Assembly: GCA_024195265.1 (NCBI GenBank)
Contig: JAJLRJ010000010.1
Coordinates: forward strand, 25,343,676-25,407,675
Direction: 5' to 3'
DNA: 64,000 nt
Source: Dendrophyllia cribrosa
Lineage: Eukaryota; Cnidaria; Anthozoa; Scleractinia; Dendrophylliidae
A program made the translations under genes and the position numbers. The stretch's first letter is position 1; every line of letters begins with the position of its first letter. The notes under the pieces were generated by a model. The model was not told the DNA's origin. It worked only from the letters and a program-made list of their open reading frames with translations, and made no database searches. Shown here piece after piece: positions 36,601 through 47,600 of the stretch.

Positions 36601-39600
36601 CCCTTTTTATGGCATCTATAGCACTCTTCTTCTTTATACCTGCACTTGTCGGCCTCGTGAAACTGACCTCCGCAACGATGGCATTCTTTAGATTGCTTAG
36701 GGATCCTCGGCAGCTGTTTCGGTGGCTCCTTGGTCACGCGGTTTACTTGTGGTTCTTTCGGTTTCTCATCTAGGTTTCCGTGCTTCAGATCACGTGTGTT
36801 TCTGTCGGCAGTTTCCATTGCGGTGGCTAATTCCATTGCCTTCTTGAATTCCAAGTTACTTTCCGCTAGCAATCTCCGCTGTATGCGTTCATCATTCACA
36901 CCGCAAACCAGTCGATCACGGAGCATGTGTTCCAGTTGGTCGTTGAATTCGCAGTGCTCCGATAAATTCCTCAGTTCGGCGACATATTGCTGTATTGTTT
37001 CTCCCGGCTGGCGGAAACGGCTGTTAAATTTAAACCGATAGACGATTGAAGAGGGTCTCGGATTTAGATGATTCTTGACTAGTTTAACTAACTCAGCAAA
37101 CGACTTGTCGGTTGGCTTCCTTGGATTTACCAAATTCCTGATTAGCTTGTAAGTTTTCGCTCCACATACGCTTAGAAGTACCGCTCGCTTCTTGTTGTTG
37201 TCCGTAATTTCGTTCGCCGCGAAGTAGTTCTCGAGTCGTTCGGTGTACTCAATCCAGCTGTCGTTCTCGTTGTATTCCTCGACTTTCCCGATCAATGCCA
37301 TGTTTTTGTCCGTACCTCGTCGCCAATGTAATATTCTGGGCCAAATAAACCAGCCAAAGTTTCGAGAACTCAACTTCCTTTATTCTAGCTACTGACAACC
37401 TGTTTCATCCGAATCGATCTGTTGGAAAACTACTGGAGGAGCGGTTACACAGCTCATAACATACCACACAAACACAAATAAAACTTCTTTGTTTTTCTTA
37501 TTAATTATTTAGGAACCAGCATCGATTACCATAAATAATTACCACTAAAAGTGTATGTTGGTAATTTGCTGTCAGAACTGATTATTTCATTGATTGATTG
37601 ATTGATTGATTGATTGACTGATTGAGACTGACTGACTGACTGACAGACTTGCTAGACTCACTGGCTGACTGACAGACTGTCTGATTGACTGACTCACTGA
37701 CTGTCTGATTGTCCAACTGACTGACTCACTGCCTGACTGACTGAACGGCTGAATGGCTGGTTGACTAGTCTGACTGACTGACCAACCACAACCAAACAAA
37801 CAACCATCTGACTGACTAACCGACAGACCAACTGACTCTAAGCTGACAGACTGACTGAGTTGGAGAACCTTCTCAGGGAATACAAAAATTACAAAGGCTT
37901 CTTACTTTGGTTGTTTGGAGAAGATATTTTCCAGCATCTTCCTGAGAAGTGGTGTGTTAGTGCTATTCTCTCCTCCATAGATGGCACAAATGTCCATGAG
38001 TTTAGGAATATCAAAGAGAAAATTCTCATAAAGAATATCACCAAATGTGCTCAATGTGAAGAAGTCCTCCTGTTGGGAAAATATAAATGTGAATGATGAA
38101 CTATTTCTCATGCTATCATCACTTCCTTGATTGCTTTATAACTGTGCACCAAAGCAAGAGTGTTCAAACTCAAAGTTCAAGAAAAATCCAAATATCTGAC
38201 ATTTTGTAAAATACTAAAAAAAAACTTTGAAATGGTACCACAGGAAAGTACTGCTCAAGGATTTTATTTGAATGGTCACACTTAAGGATTTCATGATACA
38301 CAGACTGCTCGATAGCTTTCATTTGAATGGTCACTTTTTAAGATTTCATCTACAAAGACAAAAGTTACAACCACCGTGTACAGCATAATAAGCAACACCT
38401 TAGGAAGGTACGTACTCGTCAATAGCCTTCATTTGAATGGTCACACTCAAAGATTTCATCCACAGACTTCAAACTTCACAAGGCATGAATAAACAAGGCC
38501 CAAACCTTGTGTTGGGTAACGCAGATCTATAACTTTATGTCTATGAAAAAAATCCTTAAGTGTAACTACTATTCATATGAAAGCTAAAAAGCTGACTTTC
38601 CTTTAATATGCAAAAAGAAAATTGGGAATTGTTTTAAGTTTTTTGCATTTTTTTAGTACTTTTGGCAATAAGAAGGTTACAAGTGCGACATACTTTACCA
38701 TGAGCACTCAACAAACCTTTTTACAAGTTTTGTCTAAAGGTTTTGTAACTAACTCTAGATTCTTGTGATAAACACAAAGTGACAAACGATCAAATGTAAT
38801 TTTGACGCTTTGTGTTTATCACAGCAGTGTAAAGTAAGTTTAAAAAACTTGTGAAAAAGTTTATTGGGTGCTCACAATAAGGCACATCCTACTGTAAATA
38901 ATCTTACTTTAGACTCCTTGTGTGTTGACATCCTGAGATACGTCATGAAAACTCTTTTGTGTACATTCTCATGAAGAACAACCAATCCCGGTGAAAGGGC
39001 TGACAAGGCATCAAAGTTCCTGATGGGGAGAACAATCAGTATCATGAATATATTATTTTTACAGCCAAATGTGTTCAGTCTCGTACAATGTACCTTGGTG
39101 CAGATTTGAGATAGGAATCGAGGCACTCCTGTAATGTTTCATCAAATATCACCTGAAGTCAAAAGAATTAGAAATGTTTAGTTTTTTTATGATTTTCCTA
39201 CATGAAGCATAATTTACACAAAAGAAGAAAGCAAGGGAGAAGAGAAAATGTTGGAAACAGAACTTGTGGTCTTCTCTTGGCCCAACTCATACTTGCTTCA
39301 AAACGGCAAAAATGTATTCTTTATTTTGTAGCTTCTCTGGGTTCAATTCCCATCAGGGCTTCAGATGTTTTTTTTAAACTTTCATTACAACGGTACTGCT
39401 ACAACTACTAAGTTGTAAGATCACTTATAAAATTCATTAATAATTCATAAGGAAAGTACAAAAGAAATGAAAATTTAATGAAGGTTTGTAAACCCCAATA
39501 CAAATCAACTGAGTTGATGAATTATTAAACAGTAGCATTAACTTTTGATACAGACAACTGCTCAGCTAATTAGTATGCATTAACTTTTCATACAGATCTC

Positions 39601-39690
39601 TACTCATTGTTTCATTTCATAAGTACGATAAAATATTCGCGTCCGATCTGTATGGACGTTTACAATGGCTCGCCTTCGGCTCGCCATTGT

Positions 39691-39733
<43 letters not shown>

Positions 39734-42700
39734 TTTCTTTCATAAACAACTGAATTTGGTAGTTTTACAATACAGTGGAAAGCTAGCTTTTACCTGACAC
39801 CAAAATCTGCTATGTGGCAGACTCAAGAGCCATTTCAAGTCTTCATCAATAAATGCTATCCTTTCGCTCCACTCTTCAACTCTGCCGGGATCCAGGACAG
39901 ATACAGACAGTGGGGGAGGGGTGTAGGGAACAAATTGTACATCCTCAGCCCAGACAGGATTCTAGTAATAGATTAATAAAAAATAAGATAATATAGGAAT
40001 TAATGACAAATTTTATTTTTACCTGCAATGTCTCCAATAAAAGACTCATTTAAAGTGCAACTAACCCCAATTTTTTCTTTCGCAAAATAAAATCTCCTGT
40101 TTGTTCTGATTACTTGTGCAAAAAAATTATTGTAATTGATAAAATCCCCGTGCTTTTACAGCTGTTTGAAGTTAGGTGCTTCTGCCCCATTACCGAGCCT
40201 TTGTGGGAGCTGGGTACGACCTTAGCTGTGACCTCATCGAAGGAGACCATTTGCCGCATTCTCATAAGCACATCACCGCAAAGCGACAAAGGAGAAGGCA
40301 TTTTAATGTGAATGGTACTCAAAAGCCAAAAAAAGGGATTTTGTGCACTCTGGCTGCCTTTTTTGTGTTTACCCACAGTTGCTTTAATTTGCTCTTCGCA
40401 TAAAGTCAATCTCCTTCGATGACGTCACAAGATGTCGAAGCAAAACTCGGACCTATTCTTCACATTGCTCGGTACTGGCCGAAAGAATCGCCAAAATTTG
40501 AAACTTTAAAAAAAAAAAACGATAAAAAATCAAGGAAAAATGCTACGGTAAAAATTTTTTAGCACAGGTAATCAGGACAATTAGGAGATTTCGTTTGGCG
40601 AAAAACATTATTAGGGGTTAGTTGCAATTTAACAACTGATCATTTGAACAAATGTAAAGGTGTCTGCTTTAGCATCTTTCAATAACCTGCAAACTCTGAA
40701 GATCAAACCCTAACTAATGTTTCACTTTACACTGCCATCAATCTTAATCATGTGGCAACAAACACTGGACCCTCAAAACAGAAACCCGCAAAAGAGATCG
40801 AAATCTGCCAAATACAATCCTCCCTGTTTCCTGAGATATCCACTATGATAATTAGGGACGACTATTGAGTAAAATTTTACTATTGCAATAGTATTGCGAT
40901 AGTTGGAACACTATTGCGATATTATGGCAATAGTTGGATCAGTGTTATGATAGTATTATGATAGTAAAAAGTAAAAACCAGACTTACGAAGACTCACTTT
41001 TTCGTCTGCCATGATTGGTTTTGCGTGCCATGTGATCTCATTGAGTAGCCCCCCTCTATGGAATTTACATGTATGTTGTATGACGTAAAAACAAAAATGG
41101 CACTGATGGAGTCGTTGATGGATTGCAATGTCTAGCCTTTTAGCAATGTACAACACAAACAGACAATTTTATTTTATTTTATTCATTATATACTGTATTT
41201 CAATCAAGGATACAATAAGTAGTGGAGCCAAAATTTGTTCGTTTTTTGCCGACCATTGAAACTATTGATAGTCAGGCCAAACTATCACGATTATTATTGA
41301 TAGTTGATTTTACTATTGATAGCTCACTTTTGCAGCACCAGCTATCATGATACATTGATAGTTTGATATGTTGTTACACCCCTAATGATAATAATAATTA
41401 TACATGGTCGGGAAAAGGAAACTGATGGTGGTCAGTTTTGAAATTCAGGGTATGTTTGTTTGATAAAAGCACATTTGTAAGTAAGTAAGTAAAGACTTTA
41501 TTTAACATAAAAATAGTATAAAAATTCTAACAGTGAATGGATTAATGGATTATTTAACTTAACTGTCAAGACAATATTAATTTTATGTGATAACTAAAAA
41601 AATAGGATTTCTAAGAAAACAAAACTAAACAATGCACAAGCTAGTTGGTGCTAATTGGGCACTAATTAAATTTAACCATGGAATTATTATTGTGTAGTTG
41701 AAATATAACTAACCAACTCTAGGATTTCTTCAGTAGACTTTGTCACAGGATTGAATGTCTTTCTAACACGCAAGTCCAAAGGGACTGCACCTTCAGTTTC
41801 TCTGTCCTTCTATAAAAAAATTAATAAGAATATTAGATGCTACCCATTTATATTTAACTTTTATTTTATATTATACACGACTTGCTCCACAGAGGCGACA
41901 TGAGGGAAGGAAGCCGAGAGAACAAGGAGTGATTGGAGGTGGGGAAAAAGAGAAATAGGGAAATTTAAAAAAATTGCTTAATATTTTGAAACAGCAATGC
42001 GCAAAGAGGAAGGAGCTACCAAAAATTGCAGAAATAAAGGGAAGTAAATGCAAAGGGAGCAGATGGCAGGACATCCAGAACCCCTGTTCCTTAGCCTGCA
42101 AGCAATAACAAGCCAGCGAGTGAAGTGAGCCAGTACGGCGGTGGTGTGAGAGGTACTTGCTTCACTAAATGACTCATTTTTGTGGCTTTGTTGCTAATGT
42201 GCATGCAACCCACCCTGCACACTAATAGATGATTTTCGTATTCTCGGTATTGAACTGGAACTAGCTTGCAATGGAGGCTAATGCGGGGGAATATCATTAA
42301 AAATATTTCCATGTGAAAAGAATCCCCCGCATGAGCCTCGTCTGCAAGCTAGTTCCAGTTCAATACTGAGAATACGAAAATCATCTATTACAGTGTATGT
42401 GATGTATCAAATGCATTGGTTTTCTCCTGTTTTATGTTTGTAGTCATCAGTTCCAAGCATGACCTCCCCCCCCCCCCAATCCTTCCCTGACAGATCCCAG
42501 TCAAAAGACTACAAAAACCCTGCACTGTTTTTGAAGGTAAGAAATATGTTAAAAATGCATCAAAGTGGTTTATAAATATTAATGACATCAACTTAAAATG
42601 TCCATGTGTTTTATTAAATAGGCTGAGTTAAATTGTCGTTTAATTCCAGGGGATTATCCTTAGGTCAGGCATTTGAACAGCATTAATTTTTTGGCCTGAG

Positions 42701-44446
42701 GTAAGGTAATTTTCAGAAAAGTTTTTGTTCAAAAAGTTTTTTGAACTTTCAGTATCCGGAGATTGCCTTGGGGCTGCTGGGGGGATGATGAAGGTTTGAC
42801 TTAATCGGTACATTAGCAATTCAATTTTCGCATACTACATGTACAACAGTACAACCAGTCTTGCTGATCAAACATTGCTTTTTTGGAGGGAGAAATGAAA
42901 TCTCTGGGTGAAATTTGGCGGTGATATATGAAATCTAATGCATTTTCTAAGCCTGATTTTGTGTTTTGCTAAAAAAGTTAACATACATGTACATTTTATT
43001 AATTTAAACTTAACATTTTTAATATAATTTATAATATTAAAAAATTTTAATTTTTTAATTTTTTAATTTTTAATTTAACGCAGTGGCTATTCGTATGGTA
43101 CCCGTATGTGGACTACGACTTGCTATTCGTACGGGAGTCCAGAACTTTGGACAATTTTCGATGTTATTCTTCACTTTTGTTGGTCCACAATATTAAATTT
43201 TCGTTTAGTTTTACAAAGCACTTCTGGTAAGCGATGTTGATTTGGCTCAGACTAATTTGCTGAGTCTCTGTATACTCACGCGAGCGACTCATTTCGTGAC
43301 CCTTTCGCGTCAAAGAATACTCCTGTACGGCCAACTTCGATTTGCTGTACGGAAGTCCAAAACTTTTGAAAATTTTCGATAATAATTATTCTTCACTTTT
43401 GCCAATCCATAATATTGTACGTTTGTTAAGATTCACAAAGCGCTTCTTGTGAAGTTTACTCAGCTACGTGAAGGAATCTCGTGACACCGCCATGTACTCC
43501 TGTACGCTAACTTGTTATTGTTATTCATACGGGAGTCTTGTAATTCACTAATCGGTTTTTTTGTTTCCAACGCTTCTTTCATTGAGACTACCTTTCCTTG
43601 CTCACAAGTTGTTCAGTTAACAGAGAAGAACTAGTACGTATGGACTCCCATACGAATAGCAAATCGAAGTTGGCCGTAAGGGAGTACTCTTTGACGCGAA
43701 AAATTTCTAAGTGTCACGAAATGAGAAGCTTGCGTAAGTATACAGAGACTCAGCAAATTAGTCTGCACCAAATCAACATCGCTTACCAGAAGCGCTTCGT
43801 AAAACTAAACGAACATTTAATATTGTGGACCAACAAAAGTGAAGAATAACATCGAAAATTGTCGAAAGTTTTGGACTCCCGTACGAATAGCAAATCGAAG
43901 TCCGCGTACGGGTGCCGTACAAATAGCCACTGCGTTAATTTAAACATTTTTAATATAAGTCTTAATTTATAATATTTTTTATATAACTTTTTAGATAATT
44001 GCATTACTTAATTCATTCTCCAGATCTATTTATGATTTTATAATAGGTGGCTTATTTTTACTTGTACTCTGTTTTAAGCCTACCTCAGATTGAGAGATTT
44101 ATCATGGTAATTATAATTGTAAATCTGATCGAAACTTGATTAAATTTGAATTTAAGATTACGTGTAAGCAAAAATTAAGCTAATGTGCTCGCGGAAAGAG
44201 ACAAAACAAAACTGATAATTAAAATATATATTTATGACTGAACAATAATAGTATTAACATCAAAGAATCTTCAACCTTTGAAAATGAGGAATAAACTCAA
44301 AAAAATCGCGAACGTGAAAAAGCTGTACAATCGCATTATACTTTTTTATATTTATGCATACAGATAACCAAATAATACCTCTATAAACACAATGACCTCA
44401 TTCAATGATGCCTTAAAGTTTTAAAGATTACCTTTTTCTTGGACAT
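27642..44446 (-). CDS. ASCC2: Activating signal cointegrator 1 complex subunit 2 (CUE-domain protein), spliced
   Basis: Ubiquitin-binding subunit of the ASCC complex, which acts with the helicase ASCC3 in alkylation-damage repair and in splitting collided ribosomes. Exons in transcript order: 44432-44446, 41714-41809, 39794-39961, 39094-39152, 38908-39019, 37906-38069, 32585-33019, 30928-31011, 30304-30589, 28475-29019 and 27642-28017. They total 2340 nt (779 residues) with all phases fitting. Family blocks are WLLSLPHSRFWCQVIFDETL, FMTYLRMSTHKESK, DILYENFLFDIPKLMDICAI and a CUE domain at roughly residues 483-527 (LFSLVSHVQDLLPGLGDGF, then YDVEQVINLVLEDNLPP). The C-terminus is acidic, then RG-rich, ending in a basic THRxAHN-type tail. 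Exon 1 encodes only MSKKK; the start is the ATG at 44444-44446. Intron 6 holds a Gypsy element in the same orientation. Donors of exons 8 (GTCACT) and 9 (GTGAAT) are weak. Confidence 0.94.
28294..28420. mobile_element. MITE with TAGCCTGxGTAG ends
   Basis: TAGCCTGGGTAGTTGGCG at the left is inverted at the right as CGCCAGCTGCGCAGGCTA-like sequence. The ends match those of the palindrome at 52128-52264, so both belong to one family. It lies in the last ASCC2 intron. Confidence 0.6.
29460..29675. mobile_element. MITE with AACCCTTTC ends (second copy)
   Basis: Begins TAACCCTTTCCCCACTCCCA and ends TTGGGAGTGAAAGGGTTA; same interior phrases as the copy at 18858-19068. It lies in ASCC2 intron 9. Confidence 0.75.
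29745..30255. repeat. Diverged repeat with GGACACCTCTCT motifs and nested insert
   Basis: Repeated AACGGACACCTCT / AGACGGACA phrases end with GAGAGAGCTGACTGTA. A block at about 30090-30215 with GCTGATTTACAC, CTTACGGCATGCTTACGACA and its inverted form GTAAGCATGCCGTAAGCATG appears inserted into it. Related phrases occur near 21815-21870. It lies in ASCC2 intron 9. Confidence 0.5.
31739..31956. mobile_element. MITE with AACCCTTTC ends (third copy, inverted)
   Basis: Starts AACCCTCAGTTTAACACCCA and ends TCTGGGAGTGAAAGGGTT. Relative to 18858-19068 the interior is reverse-complemented (TTTGAATGGTCACACCATAG). It lies in ASCC2 intron 7. Confidence 0.7.
33099..33240 (-). repeat. 3' LTR of Gypsy element
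   Basis: 142 bp, + strand starting TGTAATATTCTGGGCC and ending ACATACCACA. Identical by eye to 37327-37468. The purine tract lies directly beside it at 33241-33250. Confidence 0.95.
33333..37301 (-). pseudogene. gag-pol: Gypsy gag-pol polyprotein with one in-frame stop
   Basis: Starts at ATG 37301 (MALIGKVEEY). Order: gag capsid region; two CCHC zinc knuckles (CHRCGGQFHEADKC and CYRCHKKGHKASKC) near residues 205-240; aspartic protease VDTGAAATII; reverse transcriptase with active site VDDILVSG; RNase H ACDASQHGLGAV; integrase HHCC finger ending CSPCQ; DD35E core with LDYAGPF, VTDNGSNF and NGMAERAVQTFKEG; basic C-terminal tail. gag and pol share one frame with no frameshift. A TAA at 35427-35429 interrupts RT shortly after the catalytic motif; the same frame continues to 33333. 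Everything else looks intact, so this is a recently disabled copy, an assembly error, or (less likely) a readthrough codon. Confidence 0.92.
37327..37468 (-). repeat. 5' LTR of Gypsy element
   Basis: Promoter-bearing LTR for the - strand transcript, only 142 bp and so unusually short. The gag ATG (37301) lies 26 bases beyond it, leaving a minimal leader. Confidence 0.94.
37590..37860. repeat. Degenerate TGAT/TGAC minisatellite
   Basis: Starts with perfect TGAT units and passes into TGAC, CTGA and GACTGTC variants. It lies in ASCC2 intron 6 between the Gypsy element and exon 37906-38069. The serine/glutamine-rich frame across it is an artefact. Confidence 0.85.
38220..38510. repeat. Short array of the 105-bp MITE module
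   Basis: About three diverged copies of ACAGGAAAGTACTGCTC ... TTTGAATGGTCACACTT ... ATTTCATCCACAGAC, related to the arrays at 8330-9310 and 44890-45535. It lies in ASCC2 intron 5. Confidence 0.7.
39655..39712. repeat. 58-bp near-perfect palindrome
   Basis: GATCTGTATGGACGTTTACA continuing to ATGGCTCGCC is followed after TTC by its inverted copy ending GCCCATACAGATC. Outer partial pairing (GATAAAATAT / ATATTTTATC) extends it to about 39624-39728. It lies in ASCC2 intron 3 and resembles a fold-back MITE. Confidence 0.75.
40050..40632. mobile_element. TTAA MITE related to that at 3037
   Basis: Left end AGTGCAACTAACCCC and right end GGGGTTAGTTGCAAT are inverted, with TTAA at 40050-40053 and 40629-40632. 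The terminal sequence matches the fold-back at 3037-3504; the interior is different. It lies in ASCC2 intron 2. Confidence 0.75.
41477..42700. other. ASCC2 exon 2 surroundings, introns without genes
   Basis: Includes a short (TAAG)n tract at 41477-41496 running into AAAGACTTTATTTA, exon 41714-41809, the fold-back at 42223-42390, and a C12 run at 42466-42477. Nothing else recognised. Confidence 0.5.
42223..42390. mobile_element. 168-bp fold-back element
   Basis: Left arm starts TAATAGATGATTTTCGTATT and runs through ACTGGAACTAGCTTGCA. The right arm is its inverse with a few mismatches (TGCAAGCTAGTTCCAGT ... TCATCTATTA). Arms are about 70 bases with a short AT-rich loop. It lies in ASCC2 intron 1. 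Confidence 0.8.
43075..43938. mobile_element. Long-arm TTAA fold-back element, 856 bp
   Basis: Starts CGCAGTGGCTATTCGTA and ends TACAAATAGCCACTGCG. Arms of about 280 bases pair, including TGCTGAGTCTCTGTATAC / GTATACAGAGACTCAGCA and GGACAATTTTCGATGTTATT / its inverse. TTAA flanks both sides (43075-43078 and 43935-43938). It appears inserted into a copy of the retroelement 3' end also present at 17790-18025. It lies in ASCC2 intron 1. Confidence 0.85.
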
Positions 44447-44665
44447 TTTCACGCCAAAGATCTCAAATAATCAAAACTACGATGTAGTTCCCTCTCTGAA
44501 AACTTCCGTCCGCCATGTTTGAATACGCAATTTGTGTTGTCAGCAGTTTTCCATCAAGGGGGGTCGTCTTATTGGTTTGCTAAACAATGTATTGATCCCC
44601 CTCCAGTGATTTCTGTGTCTCACATGTGTGCTTCTTTCTCTTTCATTTTGCTGTGGCTCGCGATC
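44447..44665. promoter_or_regulatory. Shared head-to-head promoter of ASCC2 and RPS25
   Basis: Only 219 bases separate the two start codons. The + strand shows CGCCATGTT (YY1-like) near 44512, an inverted CCAAT box ATTGG at 44571-44575, and a pyrimidine run CTTCTTTCTCTTTC at 44631-44644 just before the RPS25 ATG. That run fits a 5' TOP transcription start typical of ribosomal protein genes. No TATA box is evident for either gene. Shared regulation is inferred from spacing. Confidence 0.6.
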
Positions 44666-47600
44666 ATGGTGGGTGAAATTGTTTGTCGAATATGTTGTAT
44701 TTTAGGCATTTTATGAGCGATAAGAAACTAGCGAATTATTCAGAATTTAGTATTAGAAATTAAGGAAAACACTGACACATGCTGTAAAGTTGTTTGAAAC
44801 GTATGGTCGCATTTCAAAGCATTGAAACCATAGCACGTGAGGATCGAAGTTAAGCTTATTATTTAATACACAGAATAAAATTCTAAACTTAACCCTTTAA
44901 CTCGTGCCTGTTTTACTGTTTACAAACACACAGTACCACAAGAGTGTACTACTCATCATTTTCACAGCATTTCATACACGGACCGAAAAAGTTAGAACTA
45001 CCTTGCACAGCATAATAGTACCATGTCACAAGAAAGTAAGCTTACTGCTTTCATTTGAATGGTCACACTGTTTTAGGATTTCATCCACAGACTGAAAAGC
45101 TAGAACCACTTTGCACAGCATAATAAGTACTTCTCAATAGCTTTCATTTTTATGGTCGCACTTTAGGATTTCATCCACAGACTCAAATGTTAGAACCACC
45201 ATTTACAGCATAATAAACAGTACCACAGGAAAGTGCTGCCCATTATCTTTCATTTGAATGTTCACACTTTAAAGTTTTATCCACAGGCGCAAAAGTTAGA
45301 CATAATAAACAGTACCACAGGAAAGTACTGCTCATAAGCTTTCATTGAGATAGTCATACTTAAGAAATTCATGCACATGCTTAAAAATTAGGACAGCCTT
45401 CTACTGTAACACAATAAATAGATCCGTGATTGTTAGCTTTTATTTGACTGGTCACTGACTATAAAGTTAGAGACCTGCCAAATAAAGCTTACATATCTGA
45501 TATGAAGTTTGATTTCTGGGAGTGAAAGAGTTATAAGCGTACTCAGTTGATCAGCACATTGAGAGCTGCTTGCTCATTGCTGTTACATAGTTCATGTTTC
45601 TTTCTTGTACTGTTGTCTGCTCAAAGTTACTTTGTGTTCCAGACAATGTTAATTAGAATTTTAAAGGCAAATAGAACATATAGTGTAAGTAAATTGCAGC
45701 TTGAGATAGCAAGGGTCTGCTGTAAAAACCTTCAAACTTTAGAAATTGCTTGCATGTTTATCTAGCAAGTGGGGAAGGTGACAATTTAAGTTTGTGAGCC
45801 CCTGACCAGTGGCGTATTCACTGGGGAATTTGACCAATGTGGTGTTGTTGCTCTGGGTACTGGGTCCTATTGTTCGTGTGTTGTATACCATTTTCTTGAA
45901 GATTTATATTTATTTTGATTTTTTTCATCCAACAGCCTCCTAAGAAGGATACAAAGCAGACATCAAAACCCAAGGACAAGCCATCCAGCTCTGGCGGGAA
46001 AGCCAAGAAGAAGGTCTAGTTTTGTTCTTGATCTTATTTCCTCTCAGGCTAAGTTTATAAAGGAAAAGTATTCAGATTTGTCACAAATCAGGGTACTACA
46101 GATACAGATTCATTTTCCCATAACACACAGAAGTGTGAATCTGGTGAATTCGTGCCTCAATTTTGGATACCTTGACTCCAAAATCCCATCTGGGTACTTT
46201 TAATCCAGGATGTTTCATAAAATGTATAAATGAGGTTTTCAATAAATCCTGAGATTAAATTTTATTCATACATGTTTTTCAAGATTAGAGTAATATTTTG
46301 TACATGAGTAGTGATTTCTACTTTCATAAATTTATTGGTCAACCTATTTGTTGACCCTGTATAAAAGTCGACACATCATATTGAAACTTTTTGTCTTCTT
46401 TCTGCAAAGAAAACTAGGCAGAGTACTCCCAAGAAAAGGTTTCATATTGTTGTTTTGCCCAATTCACACTTCTGTCCAAGATAAACTTTTTTCACATTTT
46501 GGTGGATGGTTGCCTTGCAATGCAACCACCTATCTCTGGATTCATAATGCAGTGTGGACTATTTAGGAATCTGAATACCATGGAATGTAAACGCTTTACA
46601 AATCCAAATACTCCATGTGACAAATCCAAGACTTTTCCTGTAGTGTAAACTTAGCCTCAGTTTAGTTTCAAATCTTGTTATTTTTATAATTTTTTAGTCA
46701 TCTTTGGTAAGACTGATCACTCAGCAGTCAGCCCTCTCAAATTGTTTTGGAGTGGTAGGCAGCATAATAACGTGGTAGGCAGCAAAGACTGTGTTCCCTT
46801 ACCTACAGTGTGGCGATGAAGTTTTGCAGGTTCTAATTTTGGGGATTTTCAGGGGGTTTTCACAATCTGCAAAAAAAAAGGTCCCAAAAAAATTTACTCC
46901 ACTGTTGAAATTATGTACAAACTGATCACCATTTACAGGAAATGTGACGTCGTGTTGGTGCCCATTTACTAAAAACGTCTACTTCGTTAAGAAAGTGCCA
47001 GTGATAACGCGGGTGATAATGAATCAAGTGCTACCATCATCATCATCATAATAATACAATTTGTATTCTGCAAATTTCATAAAAATGTTCAAATGCACAT
47101 AACAATGAGTATCAATCTTTACCGTACATGTAGTTCATTGTTTATCCATTGCCATAGCAATCAGCCACACTTGAGCAAGATGTAATTGTAATAACGTAAC
47201 ACTGATTAATGTGTCTTACATCCAATTGAACACAATCAACTCGGGCTACAAATTGCAAAAATTAATTCCCAGCAAGAAAAACCAGACTTTTCCAATCGCA
47301 AAAATTAGTTCTCGCAAAACACGAGAAATCGCCAGGCCGTGAAATTAAACTCCCACAATGGTATTCAGGTGCTCCAGTGTTTAATAAGTGGAAAATAATT
47401 CATGTAGAGTACAAAATCCTGAGAATTAATAGCAGTTGTCTCATTGTTGTGAAATTTCATTGCTTGAAATTGCTTTTAAACAAGCAATGTTAATTTCACC
47501 GGTGAAATGTTATCATTCATATTCTTCCTAAACAACTATGCTCTGGGGAAGTATCCATTGATGTGAATGTCTGTTATGGCTAACAAATCAAACTATAAAA

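Larger units (their letters stand above)
33099..37468 (-). mobile_element. Ty3/Gypsy LTR retrotransposon, 4370 bp
   Basis: Two 142-bp LTRs (33099-33240 and 37327-37468) are flanked by the 5-bp duplication CAAAC (33094-33098 and 37469-37473). LTRs start TG and end CA and appear identical base for base, which implies recent insertion. On the - strand the 5' LTR is the right-hand copy, followed two bases in by a primer-binding-site-like TGGCGACGAGGTACGGAC. A purine tract AGTGGGGGAG precedes the 3' LTR. One gag-pol frame fills the interior. Domain order (protease, RT, RNase H, integrase) defines Ty3/Gypsy. It sits in ASCC2 intron 6, co-oriented with the gene. Confidence 0.96.

Noticed and set aside
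36410..37041. Open frames on the + strand across the Gypsy element
   Set aside because: Antisense shadows of the gag-pol frame; no conserved domains.
37587..37799. Ser/Gln-rich frame (SVSQSVS)
   Set aside because: Translation of the degenerate TGAC minisatellite; no start context or splice support.
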